Of a stretch of 5,151 nucleotides of DNA, positions 1 to 5,151 are shown piece by piece. A program made the translations under genes and the position numbers. The first letter of the stretch is position 1; each line of letters starts with the position of its first letter. The notes under the pieces were generated by a model. That model worked only from the letters and a program-made list of their open reading frames with translations, searched no databases and was not told the DNA's origin. Source of the DNA: Spirochaetota bacterium (GTDB lineage: Bacteria; Spirochaetota; UBA4802; UB4802); NCBI GenBank assembly GCA_029548025.1, contig JAKPOE010000355.1, positions 1 to 5,151 of the forward strand. The letters are read 5' to 3'.

Positions 1-119
1 TAAACTATCGGCACACGGTATTTTTTTGCAACATGCTGTATCTTGTTCCATTTGATGGAATTCTTCCCCTTTACATAAGGTGATGCAGAAATGTTTACTA
101 TAAACTCTGCGCCTTTTTT
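1..119 (-). CDS. nadE: nadE continuation in the -1 frame, cut by the window edge
   Basis: Reading minus-strand codons from 119 gives KKGAEFIVNISASPYVKGK, then a further stretch ending in AKKYRVPIV at the window edge. This is the expected continuation of the NadE glutaminase domain: NISASPY followed by GK is the strand after the catalytic Cys, and the KKYRVPIVY-like stretch normally leads into the YVNQVGGND region. The frame is open from 128 to position 1; a TGA lies upstream at 129-131. No start codon with a ribosome binding site is seen, so this is not an independent gene. It is the rest of nadE, displaced by one missing A or reached by -1 slippage. The synthetase domain (P-loop SGGxDS) would lie beyond the window and cannot be checked here. 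Confidence 0.8.
85..119 (-). other. Possible -1 ribosomal frameshift site: A AAA AAG heptamer plus stem-loop
   Basis: The heptamer A AAA AAG occupies 119-113 (minus strand) and is phased as in known -1 slippery sites: the zero frame reads ATA AAA AAG GCG, and slipping back one base gives AAA AAA GGC, the frame that restores NadE homology. Two bases downstream a stem can form: GCAGA (110-106) plus GTTTA (105-101), a TAG loop (100-98), TAAAC (97-93), an ATT bulge, then TCTGC (89-85). The zero-frame stop codon lies in the loop. Against programmed shifting, the stem is AU-rich, the spacer to the outer stem is only 2 nt (7 nt to the inner stem), and no purine-rich stimulator is seen upstream. A homopolymer indel explains the break equally well or better. 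Confidence 0.25.
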
Positions 120-646
120 ATCAAATTTTCAACAGGGTCAACATTATAACGGCGATATTCCATAAAACTATCTTCACTTATACTCATATCATTCCAGATA
201 TCTTCACAGATGGTTAAACCTATGTTTACCCCTTTGAATTTCATTGGCTCCTGAATAGATGCCGGCGAAAAATAGCGTAATTCATCAAACACATCGTAGG
301 TAGGCAAAAGTGTTTTGTAATGCTTTGATTGTATTTGCCCTTTGTACATACATGCAGCAGCATTAAATAACATAGGAGGATTATCATGATCATAATCCAC
401 GTACCCGCAAATAATTCCACAATCGTTACTCAATGTTGCGATTATTTCCAGTGACTTCAAGTTGTCATCAATAAGTTTTTTATGTTCCAATAAATCCATT
501 GGCGGATAGCCAATGGTAGCCATTTCTGGAAAAATAACCAATTCAGCACCCTGTTGTATAGCCTGATGAACATACTTGCTAATTTTTTGATAATTCCCTG
601 AAATATCTGCTATGACCGGATCAATTTGTGCAATAGCTATCTTCAT
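98..646 (-). CDS. nadE: Glutamine-dependent NAD+ synthetase, N-terminal glutaminase (nitrilase) domain, first-frame part
   Basis: This is the amidohydrolase domain that releases ammonia from glutamine, for a C-terminal synthetase domain to convert deamido-NAD+ to NAD+ in the cytoplasm. Numbering from the chosen Met, the nitrilase triad is visible: Glu41 in the FPE motif, Lys111 in YKTLLPTYDVFDE and Cys147 in ICEDIW. The GYPPMDLL and KTLLPTYDVFDE segments are typical of NadE rather than of stand-alone nitrilases. An ATG 21 nt upstream (665-667) is in frame, but the ATG at 644-646 has AAGGT (653-657) at 7-nt spacing and starts directly with the family N-terminus MKIAIAQ, so it is preferred. The frame ends early at a TAG (98-100) after about 182 residues, whereas the homologous sequence continues in the -1 frame from the A6 tract at 114-119. 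The gene lies 43 nt after the HEAT-repeat gene with no terminator between, so the two are probably cotranscribed. Family assignment is firm; whether the gene is intact is not. Confidence 0.88.
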   Translation of the reverse strand: MKIAIAQIDPVIADISGNYQKISKYVHQAIQQGAELVIFPEMATIGYPPMDLLEHKKLIDDNLKSLEIIATLSNDCGIICGYVDYDHDNPPMLFNAAACMYKGQIQSKHYKTLLPTYDVFDELRYFSPASIQEPMKFKGVNIGLTICEDIWNDMSISEDSFMEYRRYNVDPVENLIKKAQSL

Positions 647-652
647 AAAGCT

Positions 653-657
653 ACCTT
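653..657 (-). promoter_or_regulatory. Ribosome binding site deciding the nadE start
   Basis: AAGGT lies 7 nt (counting from the last G of AGG) before the ATG at 644-646. The alternative in-frame ATG at 665-667 has no such motif, so the downstream Met is chosen. Confidence 0.65.
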
Positions 658-689
658 TTACTTTCATTAAATTATTGCGAAATTACACG

Positions 690-1973
690 CTAATATTGAT
701 TAAAACTTCGTGCTATTATATGATGTATGGTTTGCTGTAAAATCATTTTATGAATAGCATCATTTTCATTACAGTATAGAGAGAATAATCTCTGCAAAGA
801 ACCTTTATCGCAAATTTTTTTTAATGAATAGAGTATCGCAGTTTTGACATAGGTACTGCTTTCCTTCTCATACTTTTCAAGCAAAGCAATGACAACAATT
901 TTTCCTTTGAAATTTCCCAGTGCGTTAGCTGCCTCAGCTCGTACCCTATAATCATCATCATCCATTGCCTTTATTAACAGTGTGATTGCCCGTTCATCTT
1001 TGATGATTCCGAAAGCATAGGCTGCATACATACGCAACGATGGATTGTCATCGTAATTCAAAATTTTTTGTATACCCCGGATATCGCCAGCAGTCCTGAA
1101 CGTTATAAGAGCCTTAACTATTTTTCGCTTAATATAGGTTTCATCTTCAGCTAATAACTGCCGTGATAAATAAAGAGCACTATCGCGTGAAGGAAATTGT
1201 ATTAATGCGTCAACTGCCGCTTCCCTGACACCATCCAAATGGCTACCCAGCGATCGAACATAAATATAGTAAGCACCTTTATCATATAACGAAGCTAAAA
1301 CCGAAATAGCTTCAACCTTCACCTCTTCATTCTCATCATTGATTGCAATAGTGCGAACATATGGCAGTGCGGTCTTTATTTCATTGTGCCGAACACATCC
1401 CAATGCAAAATATCGTACTGATTTGTTTGGGTCCTTTAATAATTGTACTACAATTTCATAAAATCTATTGTCATACAGGTGGTATAATGCTTCCAGCGCA
1501 TAAATTCTATTGATAGCATCATCGCTTTTTGCTAATTTAATAATATGAGGATACATCCTGTCATCACCATTTTTTTTTAATGCCATTATTACCGATTCTC
1601 GCACTGCATAAAAAGGAGATTCTATATAATGTATTATTATAGGCAAGCTCTGTTTATCGTGAATATCTGAAATAATTTCTATTACCATTTGTTGAACAGC
1701 AATTGAATTTACTGATAATAATATATCCTTAAAAAAATGACAGTTTTTACCCACTTTACTTTTTCGTAATATTGTTAACGCTTTTATCTTTTGTTCTGTA
1801 TCTTTACCTTTCACAATGATATATTTAAATTTTTCAATACATTCATCTGAAAGGTCTACATATGATTGCTCATCATATATCTGTTCAATCAAAATCTTTG
1901 AGCAATCAATATCAGCAAATGAATTTGCAATACAAGCACTCAATACTATGATAATCATACTCATTTTTTTCAT
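690..1973 (-). CDS. Exported HEAT-repeat protein
   Basis: A 427-residue protein with an export signal (KK, then a hydrophobic stretch at residues 6-13). Two cleavage sites are plausible. One is SFA|D after residue 20, giving a periplasmic protein; the other is a lipobox LSAC with Cys14, giving a lipoprotein. Cys14 is early for a lipobox. The remainder is almost entirely a tandem array of about ten helical repeats of roughly 31 residues, from about residue 108 to 420, with the HEAT/PBS-lyase-type pattern of an aspartate or asparagine, then VR, then an alanine-rich helix. Examples are SPFYAVRESVIMALKK, DPNKSVRYFALGCV and DDDDYRVRAEAANALGNF. Residues 60-105 look like a degenerate first repeat pair. 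Such solenoids bind other proteins; no catalytic motif is present and the partner is unknown. The start has GGTGA (1981-1985) at 7-nt spacing. The gene follows the tetR terminator, so it should have its own promoter in the 110-nt gap, but I see no convincing one. nadE follows after 43 nt. Confidence 0.85.
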   Translation of the reverse strand: MKKMSMIIIVLSACIANSFADIDCSKILIEQIYDEQSYVDLSDECIEKFKYIIVKGKDTEQKIKALTILRKSKVGKNCHFFKDILLSVNSIAVQQMVIEIISDIHDKQSLPIIIHYIESPFYAVRESVIMALKKNGDDRMYPHIIKLAKSDDAINRIYALEALYHLYDNRFYEIVVQLLKDPNKSVRYFALGCVRHNEIKTALPYVRTIAINDENEEVKVEAISVLASLYDKGAYYIYVRSLGSHLDGVREAAVDALIQFPSRDSALYLSRQLLAEDETYIKRKIVKALITFRTAGDIRGIQKILNYDDNPSLRMYAAYAFGIIKDERAITLLIKAMDDDDYRVRAEAANALGNFKGKIVVIALLEKYEKESSTYVKTAILYSLKKICDKGSLQRLFSLYCNENDAIHKMILQQTIHHIIARSFNQY

Positions 1974-2031
1974 AAAACTATCACCATATAAATATTTGGC
2001 TCACCGTATTGTATATATGATTTATATCAAC

Positions 2032-2057
2032 AAAAAACCCGGCTCATATAAGCCGGG
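2032..2057 (-). terminator. Rho-independent terminator of the tetR unit
   Basis: On the minus strand a perfect 7-bp stem, CCCGGCT (2057-2051) with AGCCGGG (2044-2038), closes a 6-nt loop and is followed immediately by six T (2037-2032). It stands out as the most GC-rich hairpin in an AT-rich gap. It begins 26 nt after the tetR stop codon. The T-run is on the minus-strand side only, so it acts for tetR and separates it from the HEAT gene. Confidence 0.9.
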
Positions 2058-2083
2058 ATATAATACTATTATTGTTGCAACTA

Positions 2084-2692
2084 TTATTTTAATACACCCG
2101 TGAAATAATGGGTAACAAGTGCATTGATAACTTCTTTATCAGTAACATCCTTTTTCTCTTTATCAAACTGATATACCAATAGCATAATCGACCCAATGAG
2201 AATCATAGCTGTAATATCAGAATGTAATGTCTTTTTATAAAGACCTTTCTTTTTTATCTCTTCAACATCTCGTGATACTATATTGATTAAATGTTTTAAA
2301 AACTGGTCAACGCGCTCAATAACTTCTTCATCAATACCAACAATATCTTTAAAAACTAATTTTATTACTATGGGTTCTTCTATAATAGCTTTCACACATT
2401 CTGTAATTCTCTCAGTATTAAATTTTATAATATCTTTTTGAGATGGATTATCTTTTAAAAGATCGCGCAAATCATCAGGATCAAGAATGTCGTCAATACT
2501 TTCTTCTATTGATTCTAAAATAGCATAGAGAATTTCTCTTTTATTACCAAAATATTGATAAACAGTACCCCGTGCAATATTCAATGCTTCACAAACCTGT
2601 CCAATATGTGTGCTCTGAAATCCCTGCTCTATAAACATTTTTTTTGCAGTGTCAACTATTTGCTGTCGTCGTTTTTGTCCTTTTGCTGGCAT
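2084..2692 (-). CDS. TetR/AcrR-family transcriptional regulator
   Basis: A 202-residue one-component regulator of usual TetR length. The N-terminal DNA-binding domain covers about residues 8-56: RRQQIVDTAKKMFIEQGF is helix 1, IGQVCEALNIARGTVYQYF contains the helix-turn-helix, and GNKREILYAIL is the conserved start of helix 4. The remaining all-helical C-terminal region (residues 60-202) would bind an unidentified ligand and dimerise; it resembles no specific subfamily that I can name. The start chosen is the ATG at 2690-2692, with AGAGG (2700-2704) 7 nt upstream. An in-frame TTG at 2711-2713 would add seven residues but lacks a ribosome binding site. The gene lies 36 nt downstream of a 35-codon mini-ORF, probably on the same transcript, and ends in a strong terminator. 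The regulator may repress its own promoter, since an inverted repeat lies just downstream of the predicted -10. No efflux pump or enzyme adjoins it, so its target is unknown. Confidence 0.9.
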   Translation of the reverse strand: MPAKGQKRRQQIVDTAKKMFIEQGFQSTHIGQVCEALNIARGTVYQYFGNKREILYAILESIEESIDDILDPDDLRDLLKDNPSQKDIIKFNTERITECVKAIIEEPIVIKLVFKDIVGIDEEVIERVDQFLKHLINIVSRDVEEIKKKGLYKKTLHSDITAMILIGSIMLLVYQFDKEKKDVTDKEVINALVTHYFTGVLK

Positions 2693-2699
2693 TATAATA

Positions 2700-2704
2700 C
2701 CTCT
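2700..2704 (-). promoter_or_regulatory. Ribosome binding site deciding the tetR start
   Basis: AGAGG at 7-nt spacing before the ATG at 2690-2692. It lies inside the extension that would be translated from the TTG at 2713, which argues against that longer start. Confidence 0.7.
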
Positions 2705-2728
2705 TTCATTCAATAGTAATATATTATT

Positions 2729-2836
2729 CTATTTAAGTTCCCCTTTCACACGCAATAGTTCTTCTTTTATAGGCTGTAATGCTTCCTGAAGATCTTTAAT
2801 CATCTTTTCTGCTTTTTCCTGCAATTCTTTACTCAT
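2729..2836 (-). CDS. Small 35-residue charged helical protein (hypothetical)
   Basis: This reading frame encodes MSKELQEKAEKMIKDL, followed by QEALQPIKEELLRVKGELK and a TAG. The product is almost entirely Lys, Glu, Gln and Leu, with hydrophobic residues spaced every three or four, as in an amphipathic helix or short coiled coil; one Pro near the middle would kink it. GAGGA (2847-2851) lies 10 nt before the ATG, a slightly long spacing. An in-frame ATG at 2858-2860 would give 43 residues but has no ribosome binding site. The ORF sits between a good sigma70-type promoter and tetR (36-nt gap), so it would be cotranscribed with tetR. I do not recognise a family. It could be a regulatory leader peptide, a small partner protein, or a chance ORF. 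Favouring a real gene are the ribosome binding site, the biased helical composition and the otherwise empty space it fills. Confidence 0.5.
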   Translation of the reverse strand: MSKELQEKAEKMIKDLQEALQPIKEELLRVKGELK

Positions 2837-2893
2837 AGAGTAACAATCCTCTTTCGCCATAAATATTCAATGCTATAATACCTATCGTTAACA

Positions 2894-2913
2894 TTTATAT
2901 GAAATTATATAAA
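2894..2913. promoter_or_regulatory. Inverted repeat, candidate TetR operator
   Basis: TTTATAT (2894-2900) and ATATAAA (2907-2913) are perfect inverted arms around a 6-nt centre. The repeat lies about +16 to +35 from the predicted start of the tetR transcript, a position where a bound TetR-family dimer could block transcription. In such AT-rich DNA a chance occurrence is quite possible, and no second copy was found at another promoter. Confidence 0.25.
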
Positions 2914-2934
2914 AAAAGATTATTGAATTTAAAC

Positions 2935-2963
2935 TTTATATCTAACCTTCTTTTTCACGTCAA
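2935..2963 (-). promoter_or_regulatory. Sigma70-type promoter for the mini-ORF and tetR
   Basis: On the minus strand TTGACG (2963-2958, 5/6 to TTGACA) and TATAAA (2940-2935, 5/6 to TATAAT) are separated by exactly 17 nt. Transcription would start near 2928, leaving a leader of about 92 nt before the mini-ORF. It is the best-scoring promoter seen by eye in the window. Confidence 0.6.
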
Positions 2964-3005
2964 CAACTTTTTATAAATTTAATATTGTTATAATTCAACA
3001 CTTTG

Positions 3006-3064
3006 GCATAATAAGAACATATTATAACTATCTCCAGCATATGATTTTCACAACATTATTATGC
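3006..3064. repeat. Inverted repeat with 9-nt arms directly after the TPR gene
   Basis: GCATAATAA (3006-3014) and TTATTATGC (3056-3064) are exact reverse complements separated by 41 nt; the second arm touches the last base of the TPR stop codon. A nested CATAT/ATATG pairing is possible inside. No T-run follows on the minus strand, so it is not a standard terminator. It could stabilise the 3' end of the surE-TPR transcript or bind a protein, or be chance in AT-rich sequence. Confidence 0.3.
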
Positions 3065-3756
3065 TATGGTATATTTAATAGTTCGGCAATATGTTTGCGT
3101 ATTTCCCTGTGGTCAGGCTTTATTGCAAAAGCTTTTTTTAAATATTTCTTAGCCATATTCAGTTGCCCCCTTTTAAAATATACATACCCAATTGTATCAC
3201 AATATGCCGCATTATGGGGTTCACGTTGATAGGCTTTTTTTGCTAACTCCAATGCCCTGTCCAGATTGCCTTCTGGCAGGTTAGCCAGGATGTATGCGAT
3301 AGCATTACATACATTTATATTATTAGAATTTTTTTTATAAATTCTTTCATAGATCATCAATGCATGGTTATAATCCCCCATCTTTTCTAAAGCAAATGCC
3401 TCAAACTGCAATAGCACTTCATCTATGTCATCATACGTTTCTATCTCATGGAAAGCTTTTTCATAATCTTCTGATTGAATTAAAGCATAAATATATACCT
3501 TCTTAACCTGCTTCACATCAATAAAAGTCATAGGCAATGCAATACAACGGACTGCATACTCTGCTGTTCTGGCATAATCCTCACAATGAGCATGGGCTAT
3601 AGCCAGATTATACAAAACTAATGGATTTTCAGGGTCCATTTTTTCAAGCTTTTCCAGAGTGGCAATGGCACCTCTAATATTTTTCTTTTCGCTAAGCAAG
3701 AGATGTGCTTCTTGTAATAGCTGTTGTATCTGCTTGTGTAATGCTAACTCTTCCAT
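3064..3756 (-). CDS. Tetratricopeptide-repeat (TPR) protein
   Basis: A 230-residue protein without a signal peptide or membrane segment, so probably cytoplasmic. It consists of helical TPR units. A first degenerate unit spans about residues 11-44 (ending KMDPENP), a second about 45-78, a divergent stretch 80-110, then clearer units at about 113-146 (ALEKMGDYNHALMIYERIYK), 147-181 (LDRALELAKKAYQREPHN) and 183-216 (IGYVYFKRGQLNMAKKYLKKAFAIKPDH). The last two match the canonical pattern, with conserved Gly/Tyr/Ala/Pro positions. TPR arrays scaffold protein-protein contacts; no enzymatic motif is present and the partner is unknown. The ATG lies inside the surE 3' end (13-nt overlap including the surE stop), and no good Shine-Dalgarno sequence precedes it, which suggests translational coupling to surE. 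The product is therefore expected in step with SurE, but a functional link is inference. Confidence 0.85.
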   Translation of the reverse strand: MEELALHKQIQQLLQEAHLLLSEKKNIRGAIATLEKLEKMDPENPLVLYNLAIAHAHCEDYARTAEYAVRCIALPMTFIDVKQVKKVYIYALIQSEDYEKAFHEIETYDDIDEVLLQFEAFALEKMGDYNHALMIYERIYKKNSNNINVCNAIAYILANLPEGNLDRALELAKKAYQREPHNAAYCDTIGYVYFKRGQLNMAKKYLKKAFAIKPDHREIRKHIAELLNIP

Positions 3757-4505
3757 ATATGATTTGTTGTCGCTCGTTTTTGCAATCGATTCATATAATT
3801 ATAATCGGTACAATCAATGGATAATGGTGTAATAACAATATACCCATTGCGCAACTCAGTTACATCGCTCCCGGCCTTTTCTTCATTCTCAATGGTCCCA
3901 TCCAATTCCAGGGTAAAAAACTTTCCCGATTGTTTTACAATACGGTATGCATCCCTGTAATACCGTTTTCCTAACTGGGTATACTGAATCCCTTTAATTG
4001 CATGACACGGCAAATCAGGATAATTGATATTTAAAAACCATGGATATTTTTTTACATGAATTGGATAATCCTTCAATAATTCCAGTATAAAATATGACGC
4101 ATCTTTAAAATAATCTGATTCCTGGTAGCTGTCAATAGACACAGCAATACCGCTTACACCAAAAATATATGCTGTTCGTGCTCCAGCAACCGTCCCTGAA
4201 AAATATATATCATCACCCATATTGGGGCCATGGTTAATACCGGATATCACCAGATCAACCGGTGGGATCAGCCCGCTGTGTAAACCAATATTGACACAAT
4301 CCGCAGTAAAACCATCAACAGCAAATGAATATTCATCAATCTGTTCTACTGTAATCTCTGTGCGCATGTGTATGGCATTGGAACAGCCACTACGCTCCGT
4401 ACCAGGCGCAATGGAAAAAACAGAATAATGATCTGATAAAACCCCCTTCAATACCTGTAATCCCTGCGCATTAATACCATCATCATTGGTAATTAAAATA
4501 TTCAT
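3744..4505 (-). CDS. surE: 5'/3'-nucleotidase SurE
   Basis: SurE is a metal-dependent phosphatase that dephosphorylates nucleoside 5'- and 3'-monophosphates in the cytoplasm; in other bacteria it is linked to stationary-phase survival. At 253 residues it has the family's normal length. All signature motifs are present: NDDG with the metal ligands Asp8 and Asp9, APGTERSGCS with Ser39, GFTADCVN at 65-72, SGINHGPNMGDDIYFSGTV with Asn91 as a metal ligand, and the C-terminal ITPLSIDCTDY. The ATG at 4503-4505 gives the standard N-terminus MNILITNDDG; the ribosome binding site is weak (GAG about 6 nt upstream). It overlaps the following TPR gene by 13 nt and is divergent from the fmdB-type gene, with 97 nt between the two starts. 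Nothing suggests damage to the gene. Confidence 0.97.
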   Translation of the reverse strand: MNILITNDDGINAQGLQVLKGVLSDHYSVFSIAPGTERSGCSNAIHMRTEITVEQIDEYSFAVDGFTADCVNIGLHSGLIPPVDLVISGINHGPNMGDDIYFSGTVAGARTAYIFGVSGIAVSIDSYQESDYFKDASYFILELLKDYPIHVKKYPWFLNINYPDLPCHAIKGIQYTQLGKRYYRDAYRIVKQSGKFFTLELDGTIENEEKAGSDVTELRNGYIVITPLSIDCTDYNYMNRLQKRATTNHIWKS

Positions 4506-4562
4506 ACGTTACTCGTGATAGTTACTGTACTATAGACATTTTTTATAAAAAATAAATAGGTG

Positions 4563-4579
4563 CTATAATTGTATTATAG
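4563..4579. promoter_or_regulatory. 17-bp palindrome with a TATAAT on each strand in the surE/fmdB divergent region
   Basis: CTATAAT (4563-4569), TGT, ATTATAG (4573-4579) form a perfect inverted repeat. On the plus strand TATAAT is preceded by TG plus one base (4561-4569), an extended -10 that would start transcription near 4576, about 27 nt before the fmdB-type gene; the -35 is poor. On the minus strand the mirror TATAAT (4578-4573) could serve surE, with only a weak -35-like match upstream. The palindrome may also be an operator. Confidence 0.4.
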
Positions 4580-4602
4580 AATACTCCTGTGATGGTGCGT
4601 CT

Positions 4603-4800
4603 ATGCCAATCTACGAATTTAAATGTAACAATTGCAACCATATCTACAGCGAACTCAGGAAGATGGGCGATAGTAACCCTTCACCATGTCCTCAGTGCCA
4701 TTCACATAATACTGAAAAAATTATATCACTGATAAGTGCCTCTGTCCATAAACAATCTTGTTCAGCATGCTCAGCAAAAAACTGTTCCCATTGTAAATAA
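4603..4800 (+). CDS. FmdB-type putative regulatory zinc-ribbon protein
   Basis: A 65-residue protein starting MPIYEFKCNNC, the hallmark of the FmdB/CxxC_CxxC_SSSS family. Cys8/Cys11 and Cys29/Cys32 form the zinc ribbon, with the conserved PxCPxC knuckle in the second pair. A Ser/Ala-rich tail carries four more cysteines in two CxxC pairs (Cys53/56 and Cys61/64); many members have a Cys-rich tail, and here it could bind a second metal. The family is named after a regulator-like gene near formamidase/amidase loci, but its biochemical role is unproven. It is the only plus-strand gene in the window, divergent from surE, and preceded by an extended -10 element. The ribosome binding site is weak (GGTG about 5 nt before the ATG). 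No clear terminator is seen in the 51 nt before the convergent membrane-protein gene. Confidence 0.9.
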   Translation: MPIYEFKCNNCNHIYSELRKMGDSNPSPCPQCHSHNTEKIISLISASVHKQSCSACSAKNCSHCK

Positions 4801-4851
4801 CATTATTCCTTCCCATGCAAGCACTCTATTACCAGATACTATCGCCAAGGG

Positions 4852-5151
4852 CTACCGTATTGTATTAACTGCTTTTAAATACTTTATATTGATGATTGTC
4901 AGCACACAGGCTCCGGCGCATACAACAAAAGTTATAATAGGTATTAATAAAAATATCTTCCCGGTAAAGCTGAAACAAAAAAAGAATAGCGCAAAAAACT
5001 CTTTTTTTGTAATGTACTTCATGGAAAGGGCAACTTTTACAAACACATCATCGCGTGGCAATTTCTGCAAAAATTCTTTATCATACGCTACCAGAGAACC
5101 TGATTCACTATATTTCCTTAGATACCATACCATCATGCCAATAAACCAGAA
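4852..5151 (-). CDS. C-terminal part of a membrane protein, possibly CDP-alcohol phosphatidyltransferase-like (partial)
   Basis: The frame is open through the right edge of the window: before the first Met (5134-5136) it reads FWFIG, which is hydrophobic and coding-like, so the true start lies outside. About 99 residues are visible. They comprise the end of a membrane helix (FWFIGMMVWYL), a charged loop with GSLVAYDKEFLQKLPRDDVFVK, a short segment YITKKEFFAL, and then two hydrophobic stretches (about residues 47-58 and 61-84 counted from the first Met) ending in a basic tail. The loop-plus-KKEFF-plus-two-helices arrangement recalls the C-terminal end of some CDP-alcohol phosphatidyltransferases, which join a CDP-linked lipid to an alcohol. 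The diagnostic DGxxAR motif would be upstream of the window, so this is a tentative guess. That it is an inner-membrane protein is much surer. Confidence 0.6.
   Translation of the reverse strand, partial: FWFIGMMVWYLRKYSESGSLVAYDKEFLQKLPRDDVFVKVALSMKYITKKEFFALFFFCFSFTGKIFLLIPIITFVVCAGACVLTIINIKYLKAVNTIR

Noticed and set aside
1..60. A second frameshift in nadE at the A7 tract (minus strand, near 21-30)
   Set aside because: Careful codon counting shows AKKYRVPIV reads through this tract in the same -1 frame, so only one frame break exists.
1816..2103. Plus-strand ORF of 95 codons
   Set aside because: It runs antisense to the HEAT gene's start and across the tetR terminator. The product has no recognisable domain and there is no ribosome binding site; it is a shadow in AT-rich DNA.
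2693..2713. Longer tetR start at a TTG (2711-2713)
   Set aside because: There is no ribosome binding site upstream, while the AGAGG within this stretch is well placed for the ATG at 2690-2692.
2871..2878. Plus-strand TGCTATAAT, a perfect extended -10 motif
   Set aside because: There is no -35 upstream (2850-2855 is TCTTTC) and no plus-strand gene downstream; it is probably chance.
3041..3229. Plus-strand ORF of 62 codons
   Set aside because: It is antisense to the TPR gene, whose repeats are clear, and has no supporting start signal.
4222..4428. Plus-strand ORF of 68 codons
   Set aside because: It lies wholly antisense to the most conserved part of surE.
4801..4851. A terminator between the convergent fmdB-type and membrane-protein genes
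   Set aside because: Only weak ATAC/GTAT pairing is seen, with no stable GC stem and no T-run on either strand.

Overview
The window is AT-rich bacterial DNA with compactly packed genes, almost all on the minus strand. No rRNA, tRNA, CRISPR array, insertion sequence or phage gene is visible. The gene content (nadE-type glutaminase domain, surE, a TPR protein, an fmdB-type zinc ribbon, a TetR regulator and an exported HEAT-repeat protein) suggests a chromosomal housekeeping region of a free-living bacterium. The exported HEAT protein with an alternative lipobox hints at a Gram-negative (diderm) cell. A spirochaete-like lineage is possible, but the sequence alone does not settle the taxonomy.

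Left part (1-2083, minus strand). An exported HEAT-repeat protein (690-1973) is followed after 43 nt, with no terminator between, by the start of a glutamine-dependent NAD+ synthetase (nadE). The nadE reading frame breaks at an A6 tract (114-119). The first frame ends at a stop at 98-100, while recognisable NadE sequence continues in the -1 frame to the window edge. The break falls exactly on an in-phase A AAA AAG heptamer, followed by a potential stem-loop. It is therefore either a one-base deletion (sequencing error or mutation) or a possible -1 frameshift site.

Middle part (2032-3064, minus strand). A probable sigma70-type promoter (2935-2963) drives a very short coiled-coil-like ORF (35 aa) and then a TetR-family repressor. 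The unit ends in a clear intrinsic terminator (2032-2057). An AT-rich inverted repeat just downstream of the promoter is a candidate autoregulatory operator.

Right part (3064-5151). surE (5'/3'-nucleotidase) and a TPR protein overlap by 13 nt on the minus strand and form a tight unit. Divergent to surE, on the plus strand, is a small FmdB-type zinc-ribbon protein. The intergenic region holds a perfect 7-3-7 palindrome that places a TATAAT hexamer on both strands. At the right edge is the C-terminal part of a membrane protein, possibly a CDP-alcohol phosphatidyltransferase.

The genes do not form one obvious pathway. NAD synthesis and SurE both concern nucleotide metabolism, but they lie in separate transcription units. 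I see no convincing novel multi-gene system. The best leads are the nadE frame break, the unannotated mini-ORF upstream of tetR, and the surE/fmdB palindrome.
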